Below are positions 1-13,448 of a stretch of DNA of 64,000 bases, one piece after another. The notes beneath the pieces are model-generated. The model saw nothing but the letters and a program-made list of their open reading frames with translations, was not told where the DNA came from and did no database searches. Source of the stretch: Sulfoacidibacillus thermotolerans (lineage in GTDB: Bacteria > Bacillota > Bacilli > Alicyclobacillales > SLC66); contig NZ_MPDK01000002.1 of NCBI RefSeq assembly GCF_003144315.1, positions 1 through 64,000 of the forward strand, read 5' to 3'. Within the stretch, counting starts at the first letter, position 1. The number at the start of each line of letters is the position of its first letter. Both the position numbers and the translations under genes were made by a program.

Positions 1-5
1 TATGC

Positions 6-11
6 TATATT
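6..11 (+). promoter_or_regulatory. rrn operon promoter, -10 region only
   Basis: TATATT preceded by TGC forms an extended -10 hexamer about 108 bases before mature 16S. The -35 region would lie left of the window. A GC-rich short hairpin follows at about 23-38. Assignment as the last promoter of the rRNA operon is inference from position. Confidence 0.5.
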
Positions 12-57
12 ACTCGATGTCGCCGCGAGCGGCGGCGCAAGAAGGTAGCGAGTTGAT

Positions 58-77
58 CCTTGAAAACTAAATGCAAG
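58..77 (+). other. Pre-16S processing stem, 5' arm
   Basis: This 20-base segment is complementary to 1700-1719 just after 16S, with one mismatch. Together they would loop out the 16S precursor as the long helix cut by RNase III, as known for bacterial rRNA operons. Confidence 0.8.
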
Positions 78-113
78 AAGAGACGGACGACGAAAAGAGC
101 ACGGAAGCGACAT

Positions 114-1661
<1,548 letters not shown>

Positions 1662-1699
1662 AAGTAAGCCTAAAGAGGGCAGAAGCGGACGATCTCTTA

Positions 1700-1719
1700 C
1701 TTGCATTTAGTTTTGAAGG
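1700..1719 (+). other. Pre-16S processing stem, 3' arm
   Basis: Pairs with 58-77 at 19 of 20 positions. It lies in the 16S-23S spacer (1658-1852), which holds no tRNA gene: no cloverleaf with T-loop GTTCGA-type signature was found there. Confidence 0.8.
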
Positions 1720-1758
1720 ATGGACGCAGGGGGAAAGACCTGCGGCGACCTTCAGGGG

Positions 1759-1779
1759 TTCCTTGACAACTAGAGGTGA
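1759..1779 (+). other. Pre-23S processing stem, 5' arm
   Basis: A 21-base segment complementary to 4824-4844 after 23S with a single mismatch. It is the 5' strand of the helix that encloses pre-23S rRNA for RNase III or Mini-III processing; mrnC, encoding Mini-III, is in this same window at 20452. Confidence 0.8.
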
Positions 1780-1852
1780 AACATAGGAGCGCACGAGGCG
1801 ACGGGGAACCGGAGCGCGAGCGCAAAGAGAAGGTAAGGCAAGCGTAGGATGA

Positions 1853-4800
<2,948 letters not shown>

Positions 4801-4823
4801 CACGAAAATCTATCCTGTGCAAG

Positions 4824-4844
4824 TCACCTCTAGTTGTGAAGGAA
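4824..4844 (+). other. Pre-23S processing stem, 3' arm
   Basis: Pairs with 1759-1779 at 20 of 21 positions, closing the pre-23S loop between the 23S and 5S genes. Confidence 0.8.
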
Positions 4845-4896
4845 TCCGCAAGGATTTCGCTCAGGGGCACCTGAGAAGATCAGGGGCCTTGAGACG

Positions 4897-5012
4897 TCTG
4901 GTGATGATGGCGGAGGGGACACACCCGTACCCATCCCGAACACGACGGTTAAGCCCTCCAGCGCCGATGGTACTTGGACCGCAGGGTCCTGGGAGAGTAG
5001 GTCGTTGCCAGA
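4897..5012 (+). rRNA. rrf: 5S ribosomal RNA
   Basis: A 116-base 5S gene begins TCTGGTGATGATGGC and ends GTCGTTGCCAGA, so that helix I closes. The conserved CACACCCGTACCCATCCCGA block and CGAACACGACGGTTAAGC follow the standard 5S fold. It is the last gene of the rrn operon and is followed by a terminator hairpin at 5033. Confidence 0.95.
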
Positions 5013-5032
5013 CAACATCGATACACTACGCA

Positions 5033-5067
5033 AAAGGCACACGCAAAGTAACAGAGCGTGTGCCTTT
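5033..5067 (+). terminator. rrn operon terminator
   Basis: Perfect 12-bp stem AAAGGCACACGC (5033-5044) / GCGTGTGCCTTT (5056-5067) with an 11-base loop, 20 bases after 5S. The T-run is only three bases long, so termination may be incomplete. Confidence 0.75.
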
Positions 5068-5071
5068 AAGT

Positions 5072-5080
5072 TGTTATAAT
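5072..5080 (+). promoter_or_regulatory. Extended -10 promoter for the HAD gene
   Basis: TGT followed by TATAAT (hexamer 5075-5080), 42 bases before the HAD start codon and directly after the rrn terminator. No good -35 element is visible at 17 bp, which is typical of extended -10 promoters. Confidence 0.5.
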
Positions 5081-5122
5081 GATAACGTTTCTTATGTTAT
5101 GAACAACTTTGGAGGTGCTTGT

Positions 5123-5782
5123 ATGAGTAAACAATTGTGGTTATTTGATATGGATGGGACGTTATTTGAGACGGAGCGTGTGGCAATTCCTGCATTTCAC
5201 GAGGTGTTTGTTAAACTGAGAAGCGAAGGATTGGAAATTCCGGAAAAGATCACAGATAAGCAAATCACGGGTGTGTTTGGGTATACCCATGAGCGGATAT
5301 GGGCTGAGTTATTTGGACGTTCACTGAATCAACAGGAACAGGCACTGGCTGATGAGTTGTTATTAAAAGCTGAGTTGGAGTTGATTGCTAAAGGGCAGGG
5401 AGTTCTTTATCCGGAAGTGAAAGAAACGCTTTGGCAACTACGGGAACTTGGTGCATCGTTGGCGGTAGCGAGTAACGGAATGCCAGATTATATTGCGGCA
5501 ATCGTGGATTATTTTGAGCTTCGGGATTTCTTTGTAGGGCTCTATACAGCGGGTGGCTATCAAGTGAACTCATAGGTAGATTTAGTGCGCATCGCTTGCA
5601 AGGATATTGCTCATGAGCAGGGCTTTATGGTGGGGGACCGCTTAACTGATGTAGAGGCCGGTCGGCAAAATGGATTATATGTGATCGGATGTGCTTTTGG
5701 TTTTGCGCAAGCAGAGGAATTTGCAGGGGCGGATCGCATAGTAAAAAAGTTTTCGGAGATTCTAACCATGTCGGGCATGTGA
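5123..5782 (+). pseudogene. HAD-superfamily hydrolase gene with in-frame amber stop
   Basis: Phosphatase-like haloacid dehalogenase protein. ATG 5123 follows a strong Shine-Dalgarno GGAGGTG at 5111. Motif I (DMDGT, Asp9 and Asp11) is at the N-terminus, a motif II-like SNG lies near residue 120, and a motif IV GDRLTD lies in the second half. Codon 151 (5573-5575) is TAG, yet the same reading frame continues without further stops to TGA 5780-5782 and keeps family-like sequence. A full protein would be 219 residues. The stop falls where the family often has the motif III lysine, and AAG to TAG is a one-base change. A HAD gene is not usual between rrn and ctsR. The truncated 150-residue product would lack motif IV and is probably inactive. 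Specific substrate is unknown. Confidence 0.8.
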
Positions 5783-5796
5783 CGACATGGTTTTTT
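5766..5796 (+). terminator. Terminator after HAD gene
   Basis: Stem CCATGTCG (5766-5773) / CGACATGG (5783-5790), 9-base loop and six T residues. The HAD stop codon TGA lies within the loop. It isolates the ctsR operon from upstream transcription. Confidence 0.85.
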
Positions 5797-5889
5797 CATT
5801 AGGATTTTTCTTGATATGATGAGATAAGTACAGTGAGTGGTTGAGACGCTAAATAAAGAAAAAAATTTACCAATATGATCGTCAGGATA

Positions 5890-5918
5890 TTTACAATGGG
5901 CATTTGGTTGAATATAAT
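5890..5918 (+). promoter_or_regulatory. ctsR operon sigma-A promoter
   Basis: TTTACA (5890-5895), 17-bp spacer, TATAAT (5913-5918). The predicted start near 5925 lies just before the CtsR operator. Confidence 0.8.
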
Positions 5919-5928
5919 TAAGCCGTAA

Positions 5929-5945
5929 GGTCAAATAAAGTCAAA
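5929..5945 (+). promoter_or_regulatory. CtsR operator
   Basis: Direct heptad repeat GGTCAAA-TAA-AGTCAAA. It matches the known CtsR consensus (A/G)GTCAAANAN(A/G)GTCAAA at every fixed position. It sits at about +5 to +21 relative to the predicted transcript start, so bound CtsR would block transcription of its own operon. Confidence 0.93.
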
Positions 5946-5970
5946 GTCAGAGGTGGTGGATCTTGGGAAC

Positions 5971-6447
5971 GTGAGAAGCACAGCGGATCTCATTGAAGCC
6001 TATCTGTCCGACCTGCTTGCGAAGAGTGCAAATGGTGTAATTGAAGTACAGCGGAGTGATTTGGCTGAACTTTTCTCTTGTGTACCTTCGCAGATTAATT
6101 ATGTGATTGCGACTCGGTTTACTCTGGAACGCGGATACATCGTCGAGTCAAAGCGAGGCGGCGGAGGATATATTCGCATTCGGCGCGCAGCGACGGTGGA
6201 TTTAAGCGAGATGAAACAATTGATTCGCGATGTTGGTGATCGCATTGCGCAGAGGGAAGCAGAAGGAATTTTGTGGCGCCTTGAAACGGATGGAGTCTTG
6301 TCGTCAAGAGAAGCATCGATGTTAAGGACGGCCATCTCGCGCGACGTATTAGTCCTTCCACTCCCTGAACGTGATATGTTACGTGCGCGGTTATTAGCAG
6401 CGATGCTGGCAGCCGTATATATGCATCGTGATGGTAAATCAGGGTAA
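5971..6447 (+). CDS. ctsR: Transcriptional repressor CtsR
   Basis: Class III heat-shock repressor that binds the heptad operator upstream and is released on stress, when McsB helps inactivate it. The N-terminal winged helix carries the conserved RGGGGYIRI wing (about residues 54-62), and the C-terminal dimer domain follows. GTG 5971 gives 158 residues and aligns with the usual family start (R-S-T-A-D-L-I). GTG 5953 or 5956 in the same frame would add up to six residues; the AGAGGTG at 5949 is rather far from 5971, so the start is uncertain. First gene of ctsR-mcsA-mcsB-clpC. Confidence 0.93.
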   Translation: MRSTADLIEAYLSDLLAKSANGVIEVQRSDLAELFSCVPSQINYVIATRFTLERGYIVESKRGGGGYIRIRRAATVDLSEMKQLIRDVGDRIAQREAEGILWRLETDGVLSSREASMLRTAISRDVLVLPLPERDMLRARLLAAMLAAVYMHRDGKSG

Positions 6448-6466
6448 GCAGCGCTATTTAAACAGG

Positions 6467-6498
6467 TTATCCACAACTTATTCACACCATGTGTATAA
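6467..6498 (+). promoter_or_regulatory. Cluster of three DnaA-box matches
   Basis: The ctsR-mcsA gap contains TTATCCACA (6467-6475), TTATTCACA (6478-6486) and, on the other strand, TTATACACA (6490-6498). All three match the DnaA-box consensus TTATNCACA. The outer parts can also form a hairpin, CAGGTTAT (6463-6470) with ATAACCTG (6495-6502). DnaA binding is inference; an RNA hairpin inside the operon is the alternative reading. Confidence 0.55.
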
Positions 6499-6579
6499 CC
6501 TGTGGATTGAAGAAGAAATTGTCGACACTTAATCAAACAGTTAGATGAGTTTGTCCTTTAGTAAGGAAGGTGACGAGCC

Positions 6580-7098
6580 ATGCTCTGTGAACAATGTGGA
6601 CAGCGGCCAGCAACTGTACATTATACGGAGATTGTACAGGGGAAGAAAAATGAATACCATTTGTGCGAAGTGTGCGCAAGCCAGAAGGGGCAAGCTGCCT
6701 ACCAAGCATTAGCAGGTCCCTTTTCTGTAAATCAGTTGCTGTCAGGGTTACTGCATTTTGATTCGAGCGTAGCCCCACGGTCAGATGCACCAGCTCCACG
6801 ATGTGAACACTGTGGGCTTACATTTCAGCAATTTGTCAAAATGGGTCAATTCGGATGTGAGCATTGCTACGAAACATTTTCTGAGCAATTGGGTCCACTT
6901 TTAAAGCGAGTACAAAGTGCTGATCACCATACAGGGAAAATTCCTAAACGAAGAGGCGGAGCGATGACGCTGCGGCGAGAATTAAGCCAATTGCGTAAAG
7001 AACTGCAACTCAGCGTTTTAGAGGAACGATTTGAGGAAGCTGCGCAACTGCGCGATCGCATCCGCAGCTTAGAGCAACAAATTGGCAGTGATGCGTAA
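6580..7098 (+). CDS. mcsA: McsA, zinc-binding activator of McsB
   Basis: 172-residue partner of the arginine kinase McsB. It has paired CxxC zinc motifs: C3/C6 and C29/C32 in the N-terminal part, then CEHC and CEHC pairs near residues 70-95. The last 40 residues form a UVR-type helical hairpin also found in ClpC. ATG 6580 has the Shine-Dalgarno AAGGAAGGTGA. McsA is known to activate McsB and thereby to help remove CtsR from DNA. Confidence 0.93.
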   Translation: MLCEQCGQRPATVHYTEIVQGKKNEYHLCEVCASQKGQAAYQALAGPFSVNQLLSGLLHFDSSVAPRSDAPAPRCEHCGLTFQQFVKMGQFGCEHCYETFSEQLGPLLKRVQSADHHTGKIPKRRGGAMTLRRELSQLRKELQLSVLEERFEEAAQLRDRIRSLEQQIGSDA

Positions 7099-7176
7099 AT
7101 CATTTTCACGCGTGCTACCAGACACTCAAATTTAAGTGTACTTTAGAACTTTTGTTGCAGACAGGAGGTTGTCTGT

Positions 7177-8247
7177 ATGTCATTGAGCGATTTCTTATCG
7201 CAGGCGTCGAGTAAGTGGTTACGCGATGAGGGTCCAGAATCTGATATTGTCATCAGTAGTCGTGTGCGGATTGCGCGTAATCTGACGGGCTATGTTTTTC
7301 CTCTGATCGCATCAGAAAGTGATAAACAGGCTGTACTTCAAACAGTGGAAAAAGCAGTAGAGCAACCACAAGTAAAGCAACTTGGGCATTTTGAAATTCT
7401 GAAAATGAATGATTTAAGCCCTGTAGAGCAAGCGGTGCTAGTAGAAAAACACTTGGTAAGCCCAGCGTTAATCGAGTCTTCGGGATCCGCCGTCATTTTG
7501 CGTGATGACGAGGAACTCGGTGTTATGGTGAATGAAGAGGATCACTTGCGTATGCAGTGTCTACTTCCGGGATATCAATTGGATGCCGCTTATGCGCTTG
7601 CTGATCGATTAGATGATGCACTAGAAACGAGTCTCGATTATGCGTTTGATGAGACGAAAGGATATCTCACTGCTTGTCCAACGAACGTCGGGACAGGAAT
7701 GCGCGCATCTGTGATGGTGCATTTGCCAGCGCTTGTTTTGACAGGCAGCATTCAGCGGATTTTGTCAGCCGTAACGCATGTGGGTCTCGCTGTGCGCGGT
7801 ATTTATGGAGAAGGCACGGATGCGCTGGGAAATCTGTTTCAAATTTCTAACCAGATTACACTTGGGCAGAGCGAGCAAGAAATTCTGAGTAACTTACATG
7901 GTGTCGTGAAACAAATCATCGATCATGAACGCACAGCACGTCAGCATTTACTCCAGCAAAGTAAAGATCCAATCGAAGATCGCGTGTGCCGATCGTTTGG
8001 AATTCTTGCTTATGCGCGACAGATTGACTCGAAAGAAGCGATGCAGCGTCTGTCAGATGTGAGATTAGGGATTGATTTGGGGATTATTAAGGGCGTTTCC
8101 GCAAATATTCTAAAAGAACTGATGGTGGCAACACAACCGGGGTTCTTGCAGAAATACTACGGGCATGAAATGAATCCAGGAGAGCGCGATGTCAAGCGGG
8201 CTTCATTGATTCGCGAACGTTTGCGCATGGATCAGGTGCAATCGTAA
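7177..8247 (+). CDS. mcsB: Protein arginine kinase McsB
   Basis: 356 residues, the usual family length. It phosphorylates arginine in CtsR and in damaged proteins and so tags them for ClpC-ClpP. The phosphagen-kinase fold is marked by SSRVRIARNL near residue 27, and by the catalytic loop LTACPTNVGTG with Cys167, the position known to be essential in Bacillus-type McsB. Strong Shine-Dalgarno ACAGGAGGTT precedes ATG 7177. Confidence 0.96.
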   Translation: MSLSDFLSQASSKWLRDEGPESDIVISSRVRIARNLTGYVFPLIASESDKQAVLQTVEKAVEQPQVKQLGHFEILKMNDLSPVEQAVLVEKHLVSPALIESSGSAVILRDDEELGVMVNEEDHLRMQCLLPGYQLDAAYALADRLDDALETSLDYAFDETKGYLTACPTNVGTGMRASVMVHLPALVLTGSIQRILSAVTHVGLAVRGIYGEGTDALGNLFQISNQITLGQSEQEILSNLHGVVKQIIDHERTARQHLLQQSKDPIEDRVCRSFGILAYARQIDSKEAMQRLSDVRLGIDLGIIKGVSANILKELMVATQPGFLQKYYGHEMNPGERDVKRASLIRERLRMDQVQS

Positions 8248-8328
8248 CGATTTGAAAGATCTTTTTTAAGTGTAAAAAGTACACAATGACTTTGATTAAA
8301 ATGGATAGGAAAGAAATGGGGGATTAAC

Positions 8329-10773
8329 ATGTTATTCAATCGCTTTACTGAAAGGGCGCAAAAAGTGTTGACACTTGCGCATGAAGAAGCGGTGCGTCTT
8401 GGGCATCCAGGAGTTGGGACAGAGCATATATTACTTGGTCTTGTCAAAGAGGGAGAGGGCATTGCTGCCAAGGCATTACTCAGTTTAGGGGTTACAGGCG
8501 ATAAAATTCAGCGCGAAGTAGAAAAAATTATTGGCCGTGGCCCAGGCAATACTACGGGGACGACTTATACGCCGCGCGCAAAGAAAGTAATCGAGTTGTC
8601 AATGGATGAGGCGCGCAAGCTAGGTCACAACTATATTGGGACAGAGCACATTTTGCTTGGATTGATTCGTGAAGGAGAAGGTATTGCTGCTCGCGTCTTG
8701 GGTAATCTTGGGATCAACTTATCGAAGGCTCGACAGACCGTATTGCAGCTACTTGGTGCGGATTCACCTGAGAGCAATTCTGAGGCGGGGACGCCTGCTG
8801 CAAGCACACCGACTCTTGATAGTTTAGCTCGCGATTTGACTGCATTGGCGCGAGATTCCAAATTGGATCCAGTGATTGGGCGCGCTTCTGAAATTGAACG
8901 CGTTATTCAAGTTTTATCGCGGCGGACCAAAAACAATCCTGTCTTGATTGGTGAACCTGGTGTTGGTAAAACAGCAATCGCAGAAGGACTTGCTCAGCGT
9001 ATCGTATCAAACGAAATCCCTGAGACGTTACGCAATAAACGCGTGATGGTTCTTGATATGGGGACCGTTGTTGCAGGTACAAAATATCGCGGTGAATTTG
9101 AAGATCGACTCAAGAAGATCATGGATGAAATACGTAACGCAGGAAATGTGATTTTGTTTATTGATGAGTTGCACACTTTAATCGGAGCTGGTGGTGCAGA
9201 AGGAGCGATTGACGCATCTAATATATTAAAGCCTGCGCTTGCACGAGGAGAACTGCAATGTATCGGAGCGACAACGCTAGATGAGTATCGCAAGCACATT
9301 GAAAAAGATGCGGCGTTAGAGCGGAGATTTCAGCCCATTAAAGTGGATCAGCCGACGGCTGATGAAGCGGTTCAAATTTTGTATGGCTTACGTGACCGGT
9401 ATGAAGCACATCATCGGGTAAAAATTACCGATGCGGCTGTGGAAGCAGCGGTGCGGCTGTCGGATCGGTATATTACAGATCGTTTTTTGCCGGATAAGGC
9501 GATTGACTTGATTGATGAAGCAGCTTCGCGCGTACGATTACGCACATATACAGCGCCTCCTAATTTAAAGGACCTTGAAGTGCGACTAGAAGAAATTCGT
9601 TCGGAAAAGGATTCGGCCATTCAGGCACAAGAATTTGAGTTGGCAGCATCTTTGCGCGATCAAGAACAAAAGTTGCGCGATGAATTGGAGCGGCGCCGGC
9701 TAGAGTGGCAACAACGTCAAGATTCGCATGATGTCGCTGTTACAGAGGAAGACATTGCAGAGATTGTCTCTACGTGGACGGGAATTCCTGTGAAGAAACT
9801 GGCCGAGGCGGAATCGACAAGGTTACTCAATATGGAGAAGTTATTGCATGAGCGTGTAATTGGTCAAAATGAAGCGGTGGAAGCAGTGAGTCGCGCCATT
9901 CGACGTGCACGTGCTGGTTTGAAAGATCCAAAACGTCCGATCGGCTCTTTTATCTTTCTCGGCCCTACTGGAGTTGGGAAAACGGAATTGGCCCGCGCCT
10001 TGGCGGAAGCAATGTTTGGTGATGAGGATGCGATGATTCGCGTTGACATGTCAGAATTTATGGAGAGACATACTACGGCTCGGTTAGTTGGAGCGCCTCC
10101 AGGATATGTCGGTTATGAAGAAGGTGGGCAGTTAACGGAAAAAGTACGGCGCAAGCCCTATTCTGTCGTCTTGCTCGATGAAATTGAAAAGGCGCATCCG
10201 GAAGTCTTTAACATTTTATTGCAGGCGCTTGATGATGGACGTCTGACAGATGGGAAAGGACGAACTGTTGATTTTCGCAATACGGTCATTATCATGACGT
10301 CCAACGTGGGAGCGCAAATGATCCGTAAAGGTGGGCCGCTCGGCTTTACGAGTAATCATGATAGTGCGTATCTCGACATGAAGGATCGTGTGATGGAAGA
10401 ATTAAAGAAGACATTCCGTCCTGAATTTTTAAATCGGATTGATGATCTGATCGTCTTTCATCCGCTCGAACAAGCGGATATTGCTCAAATTGTCACTTTG
10501 CTTGCGAAAGAACTCGGGCAGCGTCTGGAAGAGTATGGTCTGCGCCTAAGGTTGACGGAAGCTGCGAAAGACTTTTTGGCAAAAGAGGGTTTTGATCCTC
10601 AATATGGCGCTCGACCACTTAAGCGCGCGATGCAGCGACATATTGAAGACAAACTCTCTGAAGCGTTGCTTGCAGGAACGATTGCAAGTGGTGACGAGGT
10701 GGAAATTGATGTCGATCCAGCCGGCGGATTACAGGTGAAACGGCTCTCGCCGCAACCGCTACAGTCGCAGTAA
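8329..10773 (+). CDS. clpC: ATP-dependent protease ATPase subunit ClpC
   Basis: 814-residue Hsp100 unfoldase that feeds substrates to ClpP. Order of domains: duplicated Clp-N repeats (about 1-145), AAA1 with Walker A GEPGVGKT near 208, a middle UVR-like coiled segment near 420-460, AAA2 with GPTGVGKT near 545, and a ClpB-type C-terminal domain. The phosphoarginine-binding N domain fits the presence of McsB upstream. Shine-Dalgarno is weak (GGGGGAT). A terminator follows at 10832, closing the ctsR operon. Confidence 0.97.
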   Translation: MLFNRFTERAQKVLTLAHEEAVRLGHPGVGTEHILLGLVKEGEGIAAKALLSLGVTGDKIQREVEKIIGRGPGNTTGTTYTPRAKKVIELSMDEARKLGHNYIGTEHILLGLIREGEGIAARVLGNLGINLSKARQTVLQLLGADSPESNSEAGTPAASTPTLDSLARDLTALARDSKLDPVIGRASEIERVIQVLSRRTKNNPVLIGEPGVGKTAIAEGLAQRIVSNEIPETLRNKRVMVLDMGTVVAGTKYRGEFEDRLKKIMDEIRNAGNVILFIDELHTLIGAGGAEGAIDASNILKPALARGELQCIGATTLDEYRKHIEKDAALERRFQPIKVDQPTADEAVQILYGLRDRYEAHHRVKITDAAVEAAVRLSDRYITDRFLPDKAIDLIDEAASRVRLRTYTAPPNLKDLEVRLEEIRSEKDSAIQAQEFELAASLRDQEQKLRDELERRRLEWQQRQDSHDVAVTEEDIAEIVSTWTGIPVKKLAEAESTRLLNMEKLLHERVIGQNEAVEAVSRAIRRARAGLKDPKRPIGSFIFLGPTGVGKTELARALAEAMFGDEDAMIRVDMSEFMERHTTARLVGAPPGYVGYEEGGQLTEKVRRKPYSVVLLDEIEKAHPEVFNILLQALDDGRLTDGKGRTVDFRNTVIIMTSNVGAQMIRKGGPLGFTSNHDSAYLDMKDRVMEELKKTFRPEFLNRIDDLIVFHPLEQADIAQIVTLLAKELGQRLEEYGLRLRLTEAAKDFLAKEGFDPQYGARPLKRAMQRHIEDKLSEALLAGTIASGDEVEIDVDPAGGLQVKRLSPQPLQSQ

Positions 10774-10831
10774 TTGCGATTAAAACCATTGATAGTTGGG
10801 GTTATGGCAAGAACTTAAAAGGATTGTGATG

Positions 10832-10874
10832 AAACGGTCGCAAGGCGGGATCATGCTCCTCTTGCGGCCGTTTT
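10832..10874 (+). terminator. ctsR-clpC operon terminator
   Basis: Stem AAACGGTCGCAAG (10832-10844) / CTTGCGGCCGTTT (10861-10873), one G-T pair, 16-base loop, T-rich tail. It ends the stress operon before radA. Confidence 0.8.
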
Positions 10875-10927
10875 CCTCCTTAATTTTACTAGCCAATTTT
10901 TGTGTCCTCATGTATAGTGGAGGCGTT

Positions 10928-12307
10928 ATGAAAAAGCAAAAGACGAAATTTGTTTGTCAAGAGTGCCAAACAGAAAGTCCGAAGTGGCTTGGACGTTGTC
11001 CGGGTTGTGGCGGCTGGGGTACGATGATTGAGGAAGTTATCCAGGTTGCTTCTGTACGAGGTGTGGATTCAGCACATCATGTGTTAAAATCCAGTTCACC
11101 GATGCGTTTACATGAAGTTGAAACTGCAGAGACGTTGCGCTTTTCTACAGGAAGTGCTGAGTTTGATCGAGCGCTTGGTGGTGGCATTATTCCGGGAGAA
11201 GTATTTCTTGTTGGCGGGGATCCAGGAATCGGGAAATCAACTTTATTGTTACAAACTGCTCAACTCGTTGCGCGTGCAGAATGGATTGTTCTCTATGTGA
11301 CGGGTGAAGAATCTGTGCAACAAGTGCGATTGCGGGCTCAGCGATTGGGGGCGTTGCACGATGCGCTCTATGTTTTGGCAGAGACAGATGTCGATGTGAT
11401 TGCAGAGCATGTGCATGCGCTTGGCCCACATTTATTGATCGTCGATTCAATTCAAACGATGTCACGCGCGCACATTCAGAGTGCTCCAGGCAGCAGTCAA
11501 CAGGTGCGAGAGTGCACGATGGCGCTATTGCGACTCGCAAAGGAGCGAAACCTTGCGACTTGCATCGTTGGACATGTGACAAAAGATGGGACGATTGCGG
11601 GACCGCGACTGATGGAACACATGGTGGATGCTGTGTTTTATTTTGAAGGGGACCGCAATCAGCGCTTTCGGATATTGCGTGCCGTAAAAAATCGATTTGG
11701 TTCGACGAATGAGATTGGCGTTTTTGATATGCAATCAGGCGGGCTTGTTGACGTACTTAGTCCATCTGAAATATTTTTGGCGGAACGTTCTCGTGGTGTA
11801 GCTGGATCTGCTGTTGTAAGTAGTCTTGAAGGAACGCGGCCCATGCTCATTGAGGTGCAGGCGCTTGTGACGCCGACGGCGTTCGGGACGCCGCGGAGAA
11901 TGGCTTCAGGTGTAGATTATAACAGGGTATCTCTGCTTATGGCTGTTTTGGAGAAGCGCTTGGGGTTATATCTTCAAAGCCAGGACGCATATGTCAATGT
12001 AGTAGGTGGAGTACGGATGGATGAACCAGCAGTGGATCTTGGCATTGCAGTTGCCATTGCCTCAAGTTTCAAAGATGAACCCATCCGTTCCGGAATTGTC
12101 CTCATTGGCGAAGTTGGCCTAACGGGTGAAGTGAGGGCTGTGACACACTTAGAGAAGCGGATTTCGGAAGCTGCCAAACTTGGCTTTTCGCGCGTGCTAG
12201 CACCACTTGGAAACATGAAGCGAGCAGATTCGTCGATTGCTTCTGAAATCGAAGTGATTGGGGTTCATTCACTTCAAGAAGCTTTGCGCTTAGCGCTAGG
12301 AGGGTGA
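10928..12307 (+). CDS. radA: DNA repair protein RadA
   Basis: 459-residue RecA-like branch-migration helicase used in recombinational repair. The N-terminal zinc finger has two CxxC pairs (CQEC and CPGC); Walker A is GGDPGIGKST; the RadA-specific KNRFG motif is present; the C-terminal third is the Lon-protease-like domain (LIGEVGLTGEVRAV). ATG 10928 is chosen because it follows GGAGG and matches the family start KTKFVCQEC; an upstream in-frame codon at 10796 would add an unrelated stretch running through the clpC terminator. Confidence 0.95.
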   Translation: MKKQKTKFVCQECQTESPKWLGRCPGCGGWGTMIEEVIQVASVRGVDSAHHVLKSSSPMRLHEVETAETLRFSTGSAEFDRALGGGIIPGEVFLVGGDPGIGKSTLLLQTAQLVARAEWIVLYVTGEESVQQVRLRAQRLGALHDALYVLAETDVDVIAEHVHALGPHLLIVDSIQTMSRAHIQSAPGSSQQVRECTMALLRLAKERNLATCIVGHVTKDGTIAGPRLMEHMVDAVFYFEGDRNQRFRILRAVKNRFGSTNEIGVFDMQSGGLVDVLSPSEIFLAERSRGVAGSAVVSSLEGTRPMLIEVQALVTPTAFGTPRRMASGVDYNRVSLLMAVLEKRLGLYLQSQDAYVNVVGGVRMDEPAVDLGIAVAIASSFKDEPIRSGIVLIGEVGLTGEVRAVTHLEKRISEAAKLGFSRVLAPLGNMKRADSSIASEIEVIGVHSLQEALRLALGG

Positions 12308-12311
12308 GAAA

Positions 12312-13400
12312 GTGCGCGAACGAGATGACACAAAGCGCGGTGAAGCGACGATGATGAAGACGTTACGCATGGTGGCGCCGGGGACACCAATTCGTGAGGG
12401 CATTGACAATGTATTACGCGCTAAGACTGGGGGTCTCATTGTCATCGGGTTTGATCAACTTGTAGAGTCTTTAATTGACGGGGGATTCGCGATCAATTGT
12501 GACTTTAGTCCTGCGCGACTCTATGAACTTGCAAAAATGGATGGGGCGATCATTTTAAGCGAAGATGCCAAGCGCATTCTGTTTGCGAATACGCAACTCA
12601 ATCCTGATCCATCGATTCCAACTGGTGAAACGGGGACGAGACACCGCACGGCCGAACGTGTAGCTAAACAAACTGGCAGGCTCGTGATTTGCGTTTCACA
12701 GCGACGCAATGTGATCACATTGTACCAAGCGACGGATCGCTATGCACTCAATGACATCAGTCGAATCATCACAAAGGCTAATCAAGCAATGCAGACATTA
12801 GAGAGATACAAAGCAGTGCTCGATTCTACTCTATCCAATTTGTCCGCACTAGAAATGGATGAAATTGTTACATTGCAGGATGTTGTTGGTGTTATTCAGC
12901 GCTTTGAAATGGTGTTGCGCATTAAGGCGGAAATCAAGCGCTATATCACTGAACTGGGTTCTGAAGGTCGACTGATTTCTATGCAGATGGATGAGCTAGT
13001 TTCACGCGTGGAAGAGGAAGCCTACCTCCTCGTAAAAGATTATTCGGCAAGCAACCAAGAGCTTACACCCCATCAAATTCTTACAGAGATTCATTCGCTG
13101 GATACAGAAGAGGTATTGAATGGGCAAGCGATCGTCTACGCACTTGGATACTCAGGGATTAACAATCTAGCGGAAGCAAATATTGCATCTCGGGGCTATC
13201 GCATTTTGCACAAGATTCCACGTTTGCCCCAACCTGTGATCGAAAATTTGACTGAAGAGTTTACGACGCTTGGGAAAATTGTTTCTGCTACTGTTGAGGA
13301 ACTAGACGATGTAGAGGGAATTGGATCGGTTCGCGCGCGTTCGATTAAAGAGGGGTTAAAGCGTATGCAAGAACTCGCATTCCTTGAGCGTAATCTCTAA
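12312..13400 (+). CDS. disA: Diadenylate cyclase DisA
   Basis: 362 residues. Makes cyclic di-AMP from two ATP while scanning DNA for branched intermediates. The DAC domain shows DGAIILSED (near residue 76) and GTRHRTAER (near 107), the nucleotide-binding DGA and RHR motifs. A helical linker leads to a C-terminal helix-hairpin-helix domain (VEGIGSVRARSIKEGL). GTG 12312 follows GGAGGGTGA, which overlaps the end of radA, so the two are translated as one operon. Confidence 0.95.
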   Translation: MRERDDTKRGEATMMKTLRMVAPGTPIREGIDNVLRAKTGGLIVIGFDQLVESLIDGGFAINCDFSPARLYELAKMDGAIILSEDAKRILFANTQLNPDPSIPTGETGTRHRTAERVAKQTGRLVICVSQRRNVITLYQATDRYALNDISRIITKANQAMQTLERYKAVLDSTLSNLSALEMDEIVTLQDVVGVIQRFEMVLRIKAEIKRYITELGSEGRLISMQMDELVSRVEEEAYLLVKDYSASNQELTPHQILTEIHSLDTEEVLNGQAIVYALGYSGINNLAEANIASRGYRILHKIPRLPQPVIENLTEEFTTLGKIVSATVEELDDVEGIGSVRARSIKEGLKRMQELAFLERNL

Positions 13401-13448
13401 AGTTTAAAGTAGTGAAATAAGGAACAAGATGGTGTGGAGGAGGACTTT

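Noticed and set aside
10796-10927. Longer radA product
   Set aside because: The added stretch spans the clpC terminator and does not resemble RadA.
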